Below are positions 61,869-64,000 of a stretch of 64,000 bases of DNA, in pieces (the stretch's first letter is position 1; each line of letters starts with the position of its first letter). The stretch spans positions 348,715 through 412,714 of the forward strand of contig JAFKEE010000018.1 in assembly GCA_017307505.1 (NCBI GenBank), in the 5' to 3' direction. The notes under the pieces are model-generated. The model did not search any database, was not told the origin of the DNA, and was given only the letters and a program-made list of their open reading frames with translations. This stretch comes from Acidobacteriota bacterium. Lineage in GTDB: Bacteria; Acidobacteriota; Terriglobia; Bryobacterales; Bryobacteraceae. A program made the position numbers and the translations under genes.

Positions 61869-62151
61869 AGCGTTCATAGCGGTGGCCCCGTCGTTGCAGT
61901 TCCAACTTGACCGGATAAAACGCAGCTTGGAGTAGATGGATGTTGCCGAGGTTGGCGTCGATGACCAGTTTGCCATCGCACCATGAGGAGTTCTTATCGG
62001 TGCCGATGAGGAGCGCCAGGGCGAACTCTTGCATCACAAAATCCCAGAGCATCTGGAGATCGTGATCGGAAAGAGCGCCGAGGACGGCGCTCGGATCGGT
62101 GATGTCGTGGATGAGAAGTTCGTCGGAAAGTTTCGAGAGCAAAGCGTTCAT
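61852..62151 (-). CDS. Small hypothetical protein
   Basis: 99 residues from the ATG at 62151 (GAAGGAA 7 nt upstream; the frame continues open 42 codons further without support). Mostly helical N-terminal half (LLSKLSDELLIHDITDPSAV, DHDLQMLWDFVMQEFALALL) and a strand-rich end. No recognised family. It converges on the immunity-like gene with a 17-bp tail overlap. The 249 bp between it and the insertion sequence hold no gene. Confidence 0.5.
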   Translation of the reverse strand: MNALLSKLSDELLIHDITDPSAVLGALSDHDLQMLWDFVMQEFALALLIGTDKNSSWCDGKLVIDANLGNIHLLQAAFYPVKLELQRRGHRYERSTLRR

Positions 62152-62400
62152 GTTGGTTTCCTTCTGGTGTGAGTGAAGATATTTACCATTCCAGGTACGC
62201 AAAAGAAAATCGATCTTCACCAGGACCATGCGAAGCATGACGTTGCCCCAAGCAACGTCGAATCTATCGTTCTTCAAGATGTCGTTCGCAAGCTCACGAC
62301 GCCTTCGGCGGTCTCATTGTTCATCATCATGCGAGTGGTTCAGAGCATCGATGCAGGAACAGAGTCCTACTAGGGACTCGGTCGAAGGGTGTCAGCCTGA

Positions 62401-62425
62401 TGGACTGACCCCCAAATTTGAGACA
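62401..62425 (+). repeat. Left terminal inverted repeat of the IS3 element
   Basis: 25 bp, beginning TGGACTGACCCCC and ending TTTGAGACA. It matches the reverse complement of 63973-63997 at 18 of 25 positions; the outer and inner blocks (TGGAC, CCCCC, TGAGACA) are conserved. Confidence 0.75.
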
Positions 62426-62464
62426 TGGTCAAAGGGGACACAATGAATCGAACGGTGGACCCCT

Positions 62465-62833
62465 ATGCCCCGACCGCTCAAATACTCGCCGGAGTTTCGG
62501 CAAGCCGCTCTGGAACGAATGAAGGCCGGCACCAACGTGTCGCAGTTGGCGCGGGAACTCGGCGTTCGTCGCAAGTTCCTTTATCTCTGGAAAGACCAAG
62601 CCGAGCAACTGGCAGCCGATCTGAAGCGCTCCGGCAAGGCAGCACGCGAGACAGAACCGGAGTCTCCTGCGGAACAGAAACTCCGCCGCAAAGTGGAGTC
62701 TTTGGAACTCCTTGTCTCACGGCAGGCGCAGGAACTGGATTTTTTCAGAGGTGCCTTGCAGCACATCGAGGAGCGACGCCGGAAACGCGAGGCGATTTCC
62801 GAGATGGAGTCTACGACCAAATCCGGGCAGTAG
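62465..62833 (+). CDS. IS3-family transposase OrfA
   Basis: 122 residues. Helix-turn-helix of the HTH_Tnp_1 type (YSPEFRQAALERMKAGTNV, SQLARELGVRRKFLYLWKDQ) followed by a leucine-zipper-like helix (EQKLRRKVESLELLVSRQAQ, ELDFFRGALQHIEERRRK). It binds the element ends and forms the OrfAB transposase through frameshifting into orfB. It is intact in length and motif. Confidence 0.9.
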   Translation: MPRPLKYSPEFRQAALERMKAGTNVSQLARELGVRRKFLYLWKDQAEQLAADLKRSGKAARETEPESPAEQKLRRKVESLELLVSRQAQELDFFRGALQHIEERRRKREAISEMESTTKSGQ

Positions 62834-63705
62834 CTTCGCTGCAAGGCAAATTGACTGTGGAATGGATGTGTTGGCTGGCCCGGGTCAGCCGGGCCGGTTA
62901 CTACCGGGCCTGGCAGGCCACTGAGCCTGACAGCGAGGAAATGGAACTGCGGGATCACATTCAGCGCATCGCTCTGGCGAATCGCTTTTACGGTTACCGG
63001 CGGATAGCACGCCAGTTGAAGAACGAAGGCCGTCTGGTGAATCGAAAGCGAGTCGCACGTTTGATGAAGCTCGATAATCTGCTCGCCGTGCGGCGCAAAG
63101 CGTTTCGGCCGCCGACTACCGACAGCAAGCATGGACTGCGCATCCACCTCAATCTGGCGGCTCGAATGAAAGTAGCGGGCCCCAATCAGTTGTGGATAGC
63201 CGACATCACTTACATCCGCCTAAAGGGTGAATTCGTCTTTCTGGCGGTGGTGTTGGACGCCTGGTCTAGAAAAGTCATTGGCTGGAATCTGAGCCGATCC
63301 TTGCAGTCACACATGGCACTGAAGGCGTTGAGTCAAGCCCTGGAGGCTCGCAAGCCGGCAGCCGGATTGGTCCACCATTCTGACCGTGGGATTCAGTATG
63401 CGACAGAAGACTACTATGAGTTGCTGAAGAAGCACGGAGTCGTGCCAAGCATGAGCCGAGCCCGCAACCCGTGGGACAACGCCACCTGTGAGAGCTTCAT
63501 GAAAACGCTCAAGGCAGAGGAGGTAAATGGAAAGGCCTACCGCAATATGGAAGAATTGCAGGCCCAGATAGAGCCCTTTCTGAGCGAGTATTACAACAAG
63601 AGGAGGCTGCACTCCTCTTTGGGATACAGTACCCCTGAGAAGTTTGAGGAACTCAACGGTTCGGCCGCGCCGCTGGCGGCCGTGCTTGAGTTTTACGAGG
63701 CATGA
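62791..63705 (+). CDS. IS3-family transposase OrfB (read by -1 frameshift from OrfA)
   Basis: About 304 residues in the -1 frame relative to orfA, overlapping it by 43 bp. HTH_21-like start (YGYRRIARQLKNEGRLVNRK), then the rve/DDE core: Asp in LWIADITYIRLKG, Asp in VHHSDRGIQYATED, and Glu in TCESFMKTLKAEEV with the normal 35-residue spacing, ending HSSLGYSTPEKFEEL. All catalytic residues are present, so transposition may still be possible. No AUG lies at the front of the frame; fusion by frameshift is expected, though I see no canonical A6G slippery site in the overlap. The start given is conceptual. Confidence 0.88.
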   Translation, partial: GDFRDGVYDQIRAVASLQGKLTVEWMCWLARVSRAGYYRAWQATEPDSEEMELRDHIQRIALANRFYGYRRIARQLKNEGRLVNRKRVARLMKLDNLLAVRRKAFRPPTTDSKHGLRIHLNLAARMKVAGPNQLWIADITYIRLKGEFVFLAVVLDAWSRKVIGWNLSRSLQSHMALKALSQALEARKPAAGLVHHSDRGIQYATEDYYELLKKHGVVPSMSRARNPWDNATCESFMKTLKAEEVNGKAYRNMEELQAQIEPFLSEYYNKRRLHSSLGYSTPEKFEELNGSAAPLAAVLEFYEA

Positions 63706-63972
63706 GGGGATCTATCGATCCGATCAGGCGGAGCCGAAGCACAACACTGGGGGCGGGAACCGCCTCCCGAAGGTCGGCCCCGCAGCCCAGAGAACAACGC
63801 GACGGGAGGATCACGTTGGCCCATCGTTCCGATGAGTCCCCGGCCGGTTATTCCTTGGTGGGGTGCTCTCCAGCAGAGCCCACCGCCGCTTCACCAGCCG
63901 GGATAAGCATGCCTGAGAATAGAAATGCTGGCAATGATTTGTCGGCGAACGGCAACCTGTCCCAAAACTCCG

Positions 63973-63997
63973 TGTCTCACGAACGGGGGGCGGTCCA
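63973..63997 (+). repeat. Right terminal inverted repeat of the IS3 element
   Basis: 25 bp, TGTCTCA to GTCCA, the imperfect inverse of 62401-62425. Only three bases of flanking DNA (CTG) remain before the window end. Confidence 0.7.
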
Positions 63998-64000
63998 CTG

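Larger units (their letters stand above)
62401..63997 (+). mobile_element. IS3-family insertion sequence
   Basis: 1597 bp. The left end TGGACTGACCCCCAAATTTG (62401 on, 25-bp repeat to 62425) and the right end TGTCTCACGAACGGGGGGCG (63973 on, to 63997) are inverted copies with seven mismatches out of 25, both ending in TGGAC/GTCCA. It carries orfA (62465-62833) and orfB (to 63705) in -1 relative frame. The three bases after the right end are CTG, and the four before the left end are CTGA, consistent with a target duplication CTGA whose last base lies beyond the window. The 292 bp between orfB and the right end is longer than usual for IS3 and shows no gene. Confidence 0.82.

Overview
The window reads as chromosomal DNA of an Acidobacteriota member, most likely from the Bryobacterales/Solibacteraceae side. 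This is inferred from protein families and was not tested by a search. The supporting families are a very long TonB-dependent receptor with an N-terminal carboxypeptidase-regulatory-like domain, tandem secreted VWA proteins of the acidobacterial type, CRTAC1/UnbV, DUF4159, DUF6600/FecR and S55 (SpoIVB-like) proteins. GC is high, genes are packed with many ATGA overlaps, and long antisense open frames (shadows of GC-rich codon use) are everywhere.

Layout. 1-7145 (minus): a five-gene operon running from an S55 peptidase-like protein through a beta-propeller protein and a lipoprotein to two polytopic membrane proteins, the last a GT-C glycosyltransferase cut by the window edge. 7201-7275: tRNA-Cys. 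7401-12411: a secreted LamG-like protein, then a TonB-dependent receptor with a good sigma70-type promoter, a structured leader and a strong terminator. 12490-22486: a seven-gene run (two TPR proteins, a seven-haem cytochrome c, two VWA proteins, a CRTAC1 protein, a methyltransferase). 22522-27483 (minus): a secreted protein, a GH127/DUF1680 glycosidase and a tandem alpha/beta hydrolase. 27510-33573: a Cys-less ArsC-like protein, a TetR regulator divergent from a peroxiredoxin-like protein, a DUF4097 protein divergent from a FecR/DUF6600 protein with a 69-bp repeat tail, and a leucine-rich repeat protein.

33595-35351 holds the most interesting locus: a retron. A promoter (TTGGGC-N17-TATACT) leads into a 162-nt msr-msd non-coding RNA bounded by a perfect 13-bp inverted repeat (a1/a2). 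A retron-type reverse transcriptase with a YADD active site starts 12 nt after a2. The locus abuts a decapitated L,D-transpeptidase gene. No separate effector gene is evident; the roughly 100-residue N-terminal extension of the RT is a candidate.

35382-44075: DUF4159, a small membrane protein, a TIM-barrel epimerase-like gene, then MoxR ATPase, DUF58 and a 1415-residue BatA/VWA fusion. 44077-51853: phosphonoacetaldehyde hydrolase, S9 peptidase, gamma-carbonic anhydrase, hisS, LysR divergent from a metallo-beta-lactamase lactonase-like gene, and a DUF1080 protein. 51919-59996: a TonB-C-like lipoprotein, GT39 and SDR genes, then a two-domain glycosyltransferase coupled to a GH130 phosphorylase-like gene. 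60362-64000 is an accessory patch: a HigB/HigA-type toxin-antitoxin pair, a broken PIN-like toxin tail coupled to an immunity-like gene, a small orphan gene, and an IS3-family element whose right end lies 3 bases inside the window edge.
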